Assembly: GCF_000332195.1 (NCBI RefSeq)
Contig: NZ_KB235922.1
Location: forward strand, 5,677,322-5,741,321
Source of the DNA: Pleurocapsa sp. PCC 7319
GTDB taxonomy: Bacteria; Cyanobacteriota; Cyanobacteriia; Cyanobacteriales; Xenococcaceae
Length of the DNA stretch: 64,000 nt
Direction: 5' to 3'
Position numbers and translations under genes: made by a program. This document shows, piece after piece, positions 56,144-64,000 of the stretch. Position 1 is the first letter of the stretch. Every line of letters starts with the position of its first letter. The notes under the pieces were generated by a model that made no database searches, was not told the origin of the DNA, and saw only the letters and a program-made list of their open reading frames with translations.

Positions 56144-57109
56144 TCCATCACTTTCAATTGCGCCTTCAGACTGCAATAAATCTTGAAACAGAACGGTACT
56201 CAGATAACGCTCTCCAAAGCTAGGCTGAATCATGACAATTAGCTTGTTGGCATTTTCGGTACGCTTGGCTACCTGAATCGCAGCCCAGAGTGCTGCACCA
56301 GTGGAGATACCAGACAGCAAGCCTTCTTCTCTGGCAAGACGACGACTGTAGGCGATCGCGTCGTCATCTGTCACCGAGATGACCTCATCTAGTAAGTCAG
56401 TTCGCAGTACGGGAGGTACAAATCCTGCACCCAGCCCCTGAATCTTATGAAGACTAGGTTCACCGCCAGATAGCACAGAACTATTTTGAGGCTCGACTGC
56501 AATGGCTTTAAACTCTGGCTTTCGTTGCTTGATAAATTCAGCTATACCCGTAATAGTGCCGCCTGTACCCACGCCCGCTACCAAAATATCTACTTGTCCG
56601 TCTGTATCTGCCCAAAGTTCCTGAGCGGTGGTTTCGCGATGAATGTTAGGATTAGCAGGATTTTGAAATTGATTGGGCATAAAACCATTTGACAACTCTC
56701 GCAGGATTTCTGCTGCACGGATAATAGCCCCTTTCATCCCCTCTCTTTTAGGCGTTAGAACTAACTCTGCGCCATAGGCTTGCAGCAGAATACGCCTTTC
56801 CCAGCTCATCGTCTCTGGCATGGTTACGATCAATCGATAGCCTTTAACCGCTGCCACCATCGCTAGAGCGATACCCGTGTTACCTCCAGTTGCCTCTACC
56901 AGGATCGTTTTTCCAGGCTGAATCTGTCCGGCATTTTCTGCTGCCTGAATCATTGCAATCCCAATTCGATCTTTGATTGAGGCTGCGGGGTTCATCCCTT
57001 CTAGCTTAACCACAATCCGTCCTACACATCCCTCAGCTTGGGGAATTCGGTTGAGTTGCACCAGCGGTGTGTGACCGATTAATTGAGTAATATCCTGAGC
57101 AATTCGCAT
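56111..57109 (-). CDS. cysK: Cysteine synthase (O-acetylserine thiol-lyase)
   Basis: A 332-residue PLP enzyme making cysteine from O-acetylserine and sulfide. The PLP lysine is K46 ([15 protein letters not shown]); the cofactor loops [13 protein letters not shown] and [14 protein letters not shown] and the C-terminal [17 protein letters not shown] are present. The last ten residues ([10 protein letters not shown]) are encoded by the interspersed repeat and are probably not ancestral. It lies 138 bp after the peroxiredoxin gene on the same strand. Confidence 0.93.
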   Translation of the reverse strand: MRIAQDITQLIGHTPLVQLNRIPQAEGCVGRIVVKLEGMNPAASIKDRIGIAMIQAAENAGQIQPGKTILVEATGGNTGIALAMVAAVKGYRLIVTMPETMSWERRILLQAYGAELVLTPKREGMKGAIIRAAEILRELSNGFMPNQFQNPANPNIHRETTAQELWADTDGQVDILVAGVGTGGTITGIAEFIKQRKPEFKAIAVEPQNSSVLSGGEPSLHKIQGLGAGFVPPVLRTDLLDEVISVTDDDAIAYSRRLAREEGLLSGISTGAALWAAIQVAKRTENANKLIVMIQPSFGERYLSTVLFQDLLQSEGAIESDGFRRLSFAQAS

Positions 57110-57200
57110 GACTGGTATCTCTTGAATCTTAAGGTGATGAGTAAAGTTAAAAACTTTAGAGCAGCAGAGTAAATCTTGTATTAGATCGAGCCATTAATGC

Positions 57201-57218
57201 TCAAGGCGATTGCCTTGA
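57201..57218. other. Short palindrome between prx and cysK
   Basis: TCAAGGC-GATT-GCCTTGA forms a 7-bp stem with a 4-base loop, 30 bp after the peroxiredoxin stop codon. No T-run follows on either strand, so it may be an mRNA stability or binding element rather than a terminator. Confidence 0.4.
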
Positions 57219-57247
57219 TGTATCTCCAATATTCCGCAGGAATTTAT

Positions 57248-57880
57248 CTATCTATTAGGTTGAGGAGTCATACGTAGATAAGACTTGATTTCCGTCACAC
57301 CTTTGGGAAACTTCTGTTTAGCTGTCTCAGTAGGAATAGAAGGAGCTACCACCACATCTTCTCCATCCTGCCAATCCACGGGGGTAGCCACGCTATAGTT
57401 GTCCGTTAACTGCAGTGAGTCAATAACTCGCAGAATTTCCAGGAAATTGCGTCCCGTGCTGGGTGGATAGGTGATAGTTAAACGTAACTTCTTCTGTGGA
57501 TCGATGATAAAGACAGTTCTAACTGTCACTTTCGCATTGGCATCGGGATGAATCATGCCATAAAGGTTAGAAACTGACTTATCTACATCCGCAACTATGG
57601 GGTAGTTAACAGCGGTGTTTTGAGTCTCGTTAATGTCATTAATCCAGCCCTGATGAGATTCAACATCATCCACGCTTAGGGCAATGACCTTAACACCACG
57701 CTTATCAAATTCGGGCTTGAGTTTGGCGACGCTGCCAAGCTCGGTGGTGCAAACAGGAGTATAATCTGCTGGATGAGAGAAGAATACTACCCAACTATCT
57801 CCCGCCCAATCATAGAAATCGATCTTACCTTGAGTAGATTGCTGGGTAAAATTTGGTACTGTATTGCTGAGTTGAAGCAT
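57248..57880 (-). CDS. 1-Cys peroxiredoxin (Prx6 type)
   Basis: A 210-residue thiol peroxidase reducing hydrogen peroxide and alkyl hydroperoxides. The peroxidatic C44 is in SHPADYTPVCTTELGS, and the long C-terminal part (RNFLEILRVIDSLQLTDNYS, VATPVDWQDGEDVVV) is typical of the 1-Cys class. The ATG at 57880 has GAGAGG upstream; the longer frame to 58036 runs through a repeat and is not conserved. Pairing with cysK suggests an oxidative and thiol stress context, which is inference. Confidence 0.93.
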   Translation of the reverse strand: MLQLSNTVPNFTQQSTQGKIDFYDWAGDSWVVFFSHPADYTPVCTTELGSVAKLKPEFDKRGVKVIALSVDDVESHQGWINDINETQNTAVNYPIVADVDKSVSNLYGMIHPDANAKVTVRTVFIIDPQKKLRLTITYPPSTGRNFLEILRVIDSLQLTDNYSVATPVDWQDGEDVVVAPSIPTETAKQKFPKGVTEIKSYLRMTPQPNR

Positions 57881-57936
57881 GATAATTACCTCTCGAAATG
57901 TAAAAAGAATAAACAAAGTTTTGACAGAAGACTTGA

Positions 57937-57976
57937 TGCGACCTCCCAAAGGGAGGTGGCGAAGCCAATCGCTTTT
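57937..57976. repeat. Palindromic repeat in the peroxiredoxin leader
   Basis: ACCTCCC-AAA-GGGAGGT (57941-57957) is a perfect 7-bp-stem palindrome followed by GGCGAAGCCAATCGC, a segment shared with the larger interspersed repeats at 36231 and 56004. It lies about 60-95 bp before the peroxiredoxin ATG and could form a hairpin in its leader. Confidence 0.7.
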
Positions 57977-58268
57977 TCTAAGAGCTAAAAATAGGAATAC
58001 TTTTACTTCAGTAGCTCTTAACTGACGAAAAACCAATTACCTGCTCAGTTATTAGCTGCAAAGCGATAAGCGATTTTTACTGTCTATAGTTAATACGTAA
58101 AGCTGGTTAATTTGGATGTACCTAATGTAATAAACTACTTATTTTCTGCCTATTTCCAAGATAATGAGGATTTTTGTAGTTGTCGTTGCAGGAAAGTTAT
58201 GGAGTTTAAGCATTTAGTTCTGGAAAGTTCAGGTAGGATTGTAGTATCAGAATGTTCGAAGAAGGATC

Positions 58269-61200
58269 GTGTTGGAATCAGAGGAGATATTTGATACTGC
58301 TAATGCAGCCATTTTTGCTATGGCTAACCGATATCTCAGTGACGTAGAAACTGCTATCGTTACAGGTGCGATCGCCGATTATACCTACGAACAAATTGCC
58401 GAGCAATCTGGCTACTCGGTGAGCTATGTTAAGCGGGATGTGGGTCCAAAACTCTGGCGGTCACTCTCGAAAGCATTAGGGGAAAAAGTCAGTAAAACTA
58501 ACTTTCGACAAGCCTTAGAACGGTATCAAGCTCGTCAGCACTCATTGCTGCCAATTCAAAATCTCACCGACTGGGGAGAAGCTCCCGATGTCTCTTTCTT
58601 TTTGGGACGGACTGACGAACTCCAGACTTTGACCCAGTGGATTTTAGGAGATAATTGCCGTCTTGTGGCACTATTAGGCATCGGTGGCATTGGCAAAACC
58701 GCTTTAGGAGTGAAATTAGCCCAGCAGATTCAAGAACAATTTGATTGTGTTATCTGGCGCAGCCTCCGCAACGCTCCATCATTAGAAGAGTTATTAACTC
58801 AAATCCTGCCTCTGATATCTAACCAACAAGAAATTCGCCCAGAGCTAAAATACCTGCTAGATTATCTGCGTGCTTCAAAATTCCTACTAATTCTCGATAA
58901 CCTCGAAGCAATTTTGCAGCCTCAGCAGCCAGGTCAATTTCGAGCGGGCTATGAAGACTACGGTCAATTACTTCGACTAGTGGGAGAAATGTCCCATCGA
59001 AGTTGCCTGATGATTACCAGTCGCGAAAAACCTGGAGTAATCGCCAGTCAGGAAGGGATAGAATTACCCGTGCGATCGCTCTGTTTATCTGGCTTGCAAG
59101 CAGAAGCCGATGCTTTACTAACCGCAAAAGGTTTATTTGGTTCTGCTGAAGAAAGAATAACTCTAATCGATATCTATGGAGGCAACCCTCTGGCACTCAA
59201 GATTGCTGCCACCTCTATCCAAGACTTATTTGACAGCAATGTTTCTACTTTCCTGGCTCAAGGAACGGTGCTATTCAACGGGGTGCGCCAACTTCTCGAT
59301 CAACAATTTGTTCGCCTCTCTCTCTTAGAACAAACTCTGATGTATTGGTTAGCGATAAATCGCGAATGGACGACGGTAGAAGAATTGCGAGAAGATCTAA
59401 TGCCTCCAGTGCCGCGAAGCCGTTTATTGGAAGGATTAGAAGCCTTGTGCTGGCGAAACCTGATTGAGCAGCAAGAAGGTTGCTATACTCAGCAGCCTGT
59501 AGTGATGGAGTATGTCGGCGATCGCCTAATTGAACAAATCGTCAATGAATTAACCACTGGTGAACTCGATCTGTTTACCCGCCATGCTTTGCTTAAAACT
59601 ACTGTCAAAGAATACGTGCGTGACGCTCAAGTGCGACTCATTCTCGACCCGATTGCTAGGGAATGGGAAAAAACGTTTAGAGCGGTAACTGCTCTCAAAC
59701 AGCAAGTGTCGAACCTCCTACAAACCTTGCGACAAATCGACAATCCTTTATCTAACTATGGTGGTGGCAATCTGATTAACCTCTGTCTACACCTGGGATT
59801 AGATTTGACTGACTTGGATTTTTCTGGTTTGAGTATCTGGCACGCTTGCCTGCAACAAGTCGAACTACAGGGAATTAATTTTGCCCATGCCGATCTCACT
59901 AACTCCATTTTCACAGCAACGTTTGGCACTGTTTTATGTGTAGCCTTCAGTCCCGATGGCAAACTCCTAGCAACAGGAGATAATAAGGGCGAGATTCGCC
60001 TGTGGCAAGTCGCAGATGGTCAACCCCATTGGACTTGTCAAGTACATAGCAGTTGGCTCTTTTCAGTAGCGTGGAGTCCCGATGGACAAACCTTAGCCAG
60101 TGGGTCTCATGACCAAACAGTGAAGCTGTGGGACTCTAGCACTGGTCGATGTCTCAAAACCTTGGATGAGCATGACAATTGGGTCTGGTCAGTGGCATGG
60201 AGTCCCGATGGTCAGACCCTAGCTAGTGGGTCTGCTGACCAAACAGTGAAGCTGTGGAACCCTAGTACCGGTCAATGCCGGAAAACTTTACTGGGGCACA
60301 GTAATTCAGTGAAGTCAGTAGCGTGGAGTCCCGATGGACAAACCCTAGCTAGTGGGTCTGCTGACCAAAAGGTGAAACTGTGGGACCCTAGCACTAGTCG
60401 ATGCCTCAAAACTTTACTGGGACATAGCGATTGGATCTGGTCAGTGGCATGGAGTCTCGATGGGCAAATCCTTGCCAGTAGCAGTGAAGACCAAACAGTG
60501 AAGCTGTGGGACCCTAGCACTGGTCGATGCCTCAAAACTTTACTGGGACATAGCGATTGGGTTCTGTCAGTAGCGTGGAGTCCAGACGGCCAGACTTTAG
60601 CAACTGGCTCCTACGACCGAATGATTCGGTTGTGGAATCCTCTCAGTGGCCGATGCCTCAAAACTTTGTCGGGACACAGCGGTTGGGTTATATCAGTAGC
60701 ATGGAGTCCAGATAACCAAATCATTGTTAGTAGTAGTGATGACCAAACGGTTCGGCTATGGAATTCCAGCACTGGTCAATGTCTAAGAACTTGGCAAGGA
60801 TACACCAATTCAATGAGGTCAGTGGCGTGGAGTTCAGAAGAGCAGACCCTGGCAAGTGGCTCCTCCGACCGAATGATTCGGCTGTGGAATCCTAACACTG
60901 GTCAATGCTTCAAAACTTTGTCGGGACATGATGATTGGGTCTGCTCAGTAGCATGGAGTCCTGATGGGCAAATTCTTGCCAGTGGGTCTGGTGACCAAAC
61001 AGTTCGACTTTGGGATTCTCTTAGCGGTCAATGTCTCCAAACTCTGTCGGGACATGATGATTGGGTCTGGTCAGTAGCATGGAGTCCTAATGGGCAAACT
61101 CTAGCCAGTGGGTCTAATGACCAAACAGTTCGACTTTGGAATCCTAACACTGGTCAATGTCTCCAAACTTTGTCGGGACACGGCGATTGCGTTTGGTCGT

Positions 61201-61787
61201 TAGCATGGAGTCCTGATGGGCAGACTCTAGCCAGTGGGTCTGGTGACCAAACGGTAAGGCTTTGGGATTCTCTTAGCGGTCAGTGCCTAAAGATATTACT
61301 AGGACATGACCATAGAGTCCCAGCCGTTACATGGAGTCCCGATGGACGAACCCTAGCCAGTGGAGCTCATGATCAGACAGTGAGGCTTTGGAATCCCCGT
61401 AATGGGGAATGTTTGAAGATCTTGTCTGGACACAACAATTATGTTTCGGTTGTGGCATGGAGTCCCGATGGACAAACCTTAGCCAGTGGTTCTGGTGACC
61501 AAACAGTGAGGCTATGGGATTCGATTAGTGGAGAGTGTCTCAATATCTTCAGGGGTCATCAAACTGTAATCTGGTCTGTATCTTGGTGTCCAGATAGAAA
61601 AACTCTGGCTAGTTGTGGTGCTGATGAGACGATTAAGATTTGGGATGTCAAGACGGGTAAGTGCCTAAAGACGCTGAGGGCAAAACGACCTTATGAAGGG
61701 ATGAACATCACTGGCATCACTGGCATCACTCAAGCGCAACAAGCTACTCTTAGAACATTGGGAGCAACCTGCGATCGCCCAGGGTAA
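58269..61787 (+). CDS. NB-ARC STAND ATPase with 14 WD40 repeats
   Basis: A 1172-residue protein. The N-terminal 90 residues form the HTH-like domain found on cyanobacterial vWA-MoxR-associated proteins ([35 protein letters not shown]). An NB-ARC ATPase follows with P-loop GIGGIGKT at 137-144, Walker B LLILDN ending at D210-N211, LMITSRE at 247-253 and GNPLAL at 305-310. After a pentapeptide-like bridge (about 510-545) come 14 WD40 units to about residue 1150, enough for two seven-bladed propellers. The start is a GTG after GAAGAAGGA. STAND proteins are signal switches, some used in defence; the ligand here is unknown. Confidence 0.9.
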   Translation: MLESEEIFDTANAAIFAMANRYLSDVETAIVTGAIADYTYEQIAEQSGYSVSYVKRDVGPKLWRSLSKALGEKVSKTNFRQALERYQARQHSLLPIQNLTDWGEAPDVSFFLGRTDELQTLTQWILGDNCRLVALLGIGGIGKTALGVKLAQQIQEQFDCVIWRSLRNAPSLEELLTQILPLISNQQEIRPELKYLLDYLRASKFLLILDNLEAILQPQQPGQFRAGYEDYGQLLRLVGEMSHRSCLMITSREKPGVIASQEGIELPVRSLCLSGLQAEADALLTAKGLFGSAEERITLIDIYGGNPLALKIAATSIQDLFDSNVSTFLAQGTVLFNGVRQLLDQQFVRLSLLEQTLMYWLAINREWTTVEELREDLMPPVPRSRLLEGLEALCWRNLIEQQEGCYTQQPVVMEYVGDRLIEQIVNELTTGELDLFTRHALLKTTVKEYVRDAQVRLILDPIAREWEKTFRAVTALKQQVSNLLQTLRQIDNPLSNYGGGNLINLCLHLGLDLTDLDFSGLSIWHACLQQVELQGINFAHADLTNSIFTATFGTVLCVAFSPDGKLLATGDNKGEIRLWQVADGQPHWTCQVHSSWLFSVAWSPDGQTLASGSHDQTVKLWDSSTGRCLKTLDEHDNWVWSVAWSPDGQTLASGSADQTVKLWNPSTGQCRKTLLGHSNSVKSVAWSPDGQTLASGSADQKVKLWDPSTSRCLKTLLGHSDWIWSVAWSLDGQILASSSEDQTVKLWDPSTGRCLKTLLGHSDWVLSVAWSPDGQTLATGSYDRMIRLWNPLSGRCLKTLSGHSGWVISVAWSPDNQIIVSSSDDQTVRLWNSSTGQCLRTWQGYTNSMRSVAWSSEEQTLASGSSDRMIRLWNPNTGQCFKTLSGHDDWVCSVAWSPDGQILASGSGDQTVRLWDSLSGQCLQTLSGHDDWVWSVAWSPNGQTLASGSNDQTVRLWNPNTGQCLQTLSGHGDCVWSLAWSPDGQTLASGSGDQTVRLWDSLSGQCLKILLGHDHRVPAVTWSPDGRTLASGAHDQTVRLWNPRNGECLKILSGHNNYVSVVAWSPDGQTLASGSGDQTVRLWDSISGECLNIFRGHQTVIWSVSWCPDRKTLASCGADETIKIWDVKTGKCLKTLRAKRPYEGMNITGITGITQAQQATLRTLGATCDRPG

Positions 61788-61992
61788 ACATATCTAAGAT
61801 TTGTTTCTCAGATACTGGAGATCGCGATCGCTCTTTTTAAATTTGAGATTGGCGATCGCCTTTTTCTCGGCCCAGTTTGCACGATCAATTACGAACTAAG
61901 ATGAAGCTCAAGATAGGAAAATGCCAATCTTGAGTAACGTTATCGGATTATTCCTTAGATTATCACCAAAAAATATAGCCAAGAGCTAACGG

Positions 61993-63795
61993 CTAAGAGC
62001 TTTGCTCTTTTTGAGATTCATTGATTTCAATTTCTTCATTTTGGGAATCATTTTCTTCTAACTTCTCTTCTTGATTTTTATTACCAGCACATTCTTTAGC
62101 TCCCTCGATATCATCTACTTCCTCAACACACTTTTCGTACTCTTTCCACTGTGCCGTTACTAGCTTTTTGATTTCTTGGTGTCGAATTACTCCCTCGTAT
62201 GCATAGCGGTTAAGATTATTCTCCACAATTAAATTCTCCATGTAGCTTACTCTCTGCTTGCTATTAGGATGGGTGGATAGCCAGGCGGGTGGCTCAGGAT
62301 TATCTTCATCTGCATGGGATTCATGGAGCTTAACCATCAAATTACGGACTCCATCCGCAGCATAGCCAGCATTAACTAAAATTTTGGTGCCAAAAGTATC
62401 TGCCTGTTTTTCCATCCCGCGACTATAGTTTAGAACGATCAAACTGGTAGCTGTGCTCCCTACATATGGAATATAGCTAACGACATTAGCGGTCAGATTA
62501 CCTTGAGTAACTAACTGAAAACCATGGGATAAGGCTGCATGTGCAACTTCATGAGCTAATAGTCCTGCTAACTCGGCTTCAGAATCCGTCTTCATAATTG
62601 CACCAGCATTGACAAACACTTTTCCCCCTGGAAGAGCAAAGGCATTTAGTCGATCGTCCATTACTATATAAAATTCATAATCAAATTCATCTCTTCCTGA
62701 TGCAGTAGCGACTTTTTGACCAATTTGCTCAACGTATTTTACGATCTCTTCTGATTCAATCAGTGGCAATTGTTTCTTTGCTCGCTTAACGGTAGCTTCT
62801 CCCACAGCAGACTCTCCTCGAAGTAAAGTAGCAGTGGTGTCTATGGCTGAAATTGGTCCAAATAAATTTCCCGTTAAAGCAAAACCAACTGTTCCGGCGA
62901 TCGCATTACCGATAGCGTTCCAAGTTAGTTTGGAACGCAAATTACTTTGATACTGTGCTAGGTATTCATCAGCTAACTGCTCAAATTTTTCTGCTTCGGG
63001 CGAATCAGGGTTAAATAAAGCAAACTGACGTGCCGAGATAGAAGCATCAAGCCATTTCTCATCGGCGATATCGGCATCGATCTTAGCTTGAAGCAATTTT
63101 GGTTCATTGGGATATCGATTGACTGCTCTATTTAAAACTTTTGTCGACTCTGCTGGTCGTTCATACATTTTGAGCATTTCTGCATAGTGAATATGACCAG
63201 GAATAAACTGAGGCTCTTTAGTGGTTAATAACTTTAAGGAACTAAGAATTTTAGTTTCAAGCTGTTGTTTTTTTCCCTGTTGATAGTTGCGCCAAAATAC
63301 TTTTCCTGCCGGGCTAAGTTCAGCAGGATTATCAAAGACTTGAGGAGTCTCTTCGTCTTTTTCAGTAGCCTTTTCCTGTTCAATTGGCCATACTTCTTTA
63401 ACCTCTCGATATAATTTGGCAGCACCAGCTTTATCTCCTGCTAGATATAGTCGATCTGCTGTTGCAAATTTTTCTAAGCGAGCAATTTCTTCTGGCGTTG
63501 CTTCTTTAACTTGTTCTGTAGTTTCGGATTTAGAATTCTCTTGCTTTTCGGATTCAGAATCATCTTCATTTGTTGTTTCTGCTGGTTCTGATTCAGAATT
63601 TTCTTCAGTTTCAGAGTCTGAATTTACCTTAATTTCTCGATCAACAGTTTCTTCTGACTCTGCTGCTAAAGAGTAAATGTGATTAGCTCGATCATTAATT
63701 TTAATATTCGTACTAACAGATAATTGTTCTCCTATGGCTAGACTAGGAATAGTCCAAATATTTAAAAATATTAAGCATAGATGTAGAGATTTCAT
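61993..63795 (-). CDS. M48 family metalloprotease with acidic linker and TPR-like region
   Basis: A 600-residue exported zinc peptidase. A signal-type segment covers residues 1-22. A very acidic low-complexity region (about 45-100) and helical, TPR-like repeats (about 100-285) follow. The M48 domain has H415-E-V-A-H419 (LLAHEVAHAALSHG) and the third ligand E462 in GMEKQADTFGTK. A charged, glutamate-rich tail ends the protein. BepA and similar M48 proteins act in envelope protein quality control; that role is inferred. The stop codon overlaps an AAGAGC-TTT-GCTCTT hairpin facing the convergent WD40 gene. The remaining 205 bp to the window end show nothing I can name. Confidence 0.88.
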   Translation of the reverse strand: MKSLHLCLIFLNIWTIPSLAIGEQLSVSTNIKINDRANHIYSLAAESEETVDREIKVNSDSETEENSESEPAETTNEDDSESEKQENSKSETTEQVKEATPEEIARLEKFATADRLYLAGDKAGAAKLYREVKEVWPIEQEKATEKDEETPQVFDNPAELSPAGKVFWRNYQQGKKQQLETKILSSLKLLTTKEPQFIPGHIHYAEMLKMYERPAESTKVLNRAVNRYPNEPKLLQAKIDADIADEKWLDASISARQFALFNPDSPEAEKFEQLADEYLAQYQSNLRSKLTWNAIGNAIAGTVGFALTGNLFGPISAIDTTATLLRGESAVGEATVKRAKKQLPLIESEEIVKYVEQIGQKVATASGRDEFDYEFYIVMDDRLNAFALPGGKVFVNAGAIMKTDSEAELAGLLAHEVAHAALSHGFQLVTQGNLTANVVSYIPYVGSTATSLIVLNYSRGMEKQADTFGTKILVNAGYAADGVRNLMVKLHESHADEDNPEPPAWLSTHPNSKQRVSYMENLIVENNLNRYAYEGVIRHQEIKKLVTAQWKEYEKCVEEVDDIEGAKECAGNKNQEEKLEENDSQNEEIEINESQKEQSS

Positions 63796-64000
63796 AAAAA
63801 CGCCTCATAATTTTAGAGTATTATTATGTTGATCATTCCTTTGATAGAAGTTCAACAAACTCCCCAGACACCCATCAAATTAGATGTCAGCTATAATTTT
63901 AATTACAACTGTAGTTAAATAGTAGGTCGTTATTTGGGTTTGTTGAGAAAACTGACAAACACTTAATAAATAATCAAAAAATATTAACTATTACCTTATA

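Noticed and set aside
57248-58036. A longer peroxiredoxin beginning at 58036.
   Set aside because: The extra 52 residues run through a palindromic repeat, and the ATG at 57880 has a good GAGAGG site and the standard 1-Cys Prx N-terminus.
58112-58294. A 60-codon frame upstream of and overlapping the WD40 gene.
   Set aside because: No family resemblance or convincing ribosome binding site; it overlaps the GTG start of the large gene. Treated as chance.
61800-61880. Terminator made of HIP1 palindromes followed by T-runs after the WD40 gene.
   Set aside because: GGCGATCGCC followed by TTTTT gives at most a 3-bp stem with a 4-base loop, too weak to call; HIP1 sites are everywhere in this genome.

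Overview
The window is a piece of a cyanobacterial chromosome. The evidence is the cyanobacterial S10/spc/alpha ribosomal gene order (no rpsN or rpmD, with truA, rplM, rpsI, rpmE and prfA following), frequent HIP1 sites (GCGATCGC), period-7 short tandem repeats, PatA-type response regulators, a PixJ-type photoreceptor, DUF1802, and a WD40 STAND ATPase. The genus cannot be fixed from sequence alone. A unicellular, baeocystous or filamentous strain with type IV pilus phototaxis would fit.

Layout. 1-13458: a + strand translation/transcription block from the 3' end of rpsC to prfA, including secY, adk, infA, rpoA and truA. A consensus promoter precedes rpmJ, and a hairpin precedes a TTG-started infA. 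13459-18890: Uma2-like nuclease, SpoIID/LytB protein, a glycosyltransferase-like protein, then thrC with a ThiS/MoaD-like sulfur carrier. 18899-22834: a 120-bp MITE-like element, a degenerate DinG-like helicase, an HtrA protease, a DUF1802 gene and several heptamer repeat arrays. 22870-45862: about 23 kb of minus-strand chemotaxis-type genes forming two adjacent loci of seven genes each. 46139-53083: a DUF99 gene, a Tat-exported aldo/keto reductase, a CaCA-type exchanger, a third PatA-like regulator with a broken receiver, an HTH-GrpE-like protein, an ABC permease and a 200-bp MITE with target duplication. 53081-64000: GNAT, an RTX/beta-propeller protein, cysteine synthase, 1-Cys peroxiredoxin, an NB-ARC/WD40 protein with 14 blades, and an M48 metalloprotease.

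The most interesting region is the double taxis block. The downstream half has the order PatA-CheY-CheW-MCP-MCP-CheA, which is the pixG-H-I-J1-J2-L order of Synechocystis positive phototaxis, plus an extra CheW. Its first MCP has a GAF domain with both cysteines of a DXCF cyanobacteriochrome (DPCF and ECH, 28 residues apart). The second MCP has a related GAF that has lost both. The upstream half has an unusual order with two MCPs and two CheWs around one CheA. A 12-base motif, GGGAACTATAAA, occurs in the same orientation before three of the chemotaxis transcription units and was seen nowhere else in the window, which suggests one regulon. Neither locus has CheR or CheB.

A second theme is repeat traffic. 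A cyanobacterial interspersed repeat has been taken into the reading frames of a CheW-like protein and of cysteine synthase; the two copies share a perfect 39-bp inverted match. Two MITE-like elements sit exactly at gene 3' ends, and six period-7 arrays lie between genes. All statements come from reading the sequence; no database search was run.
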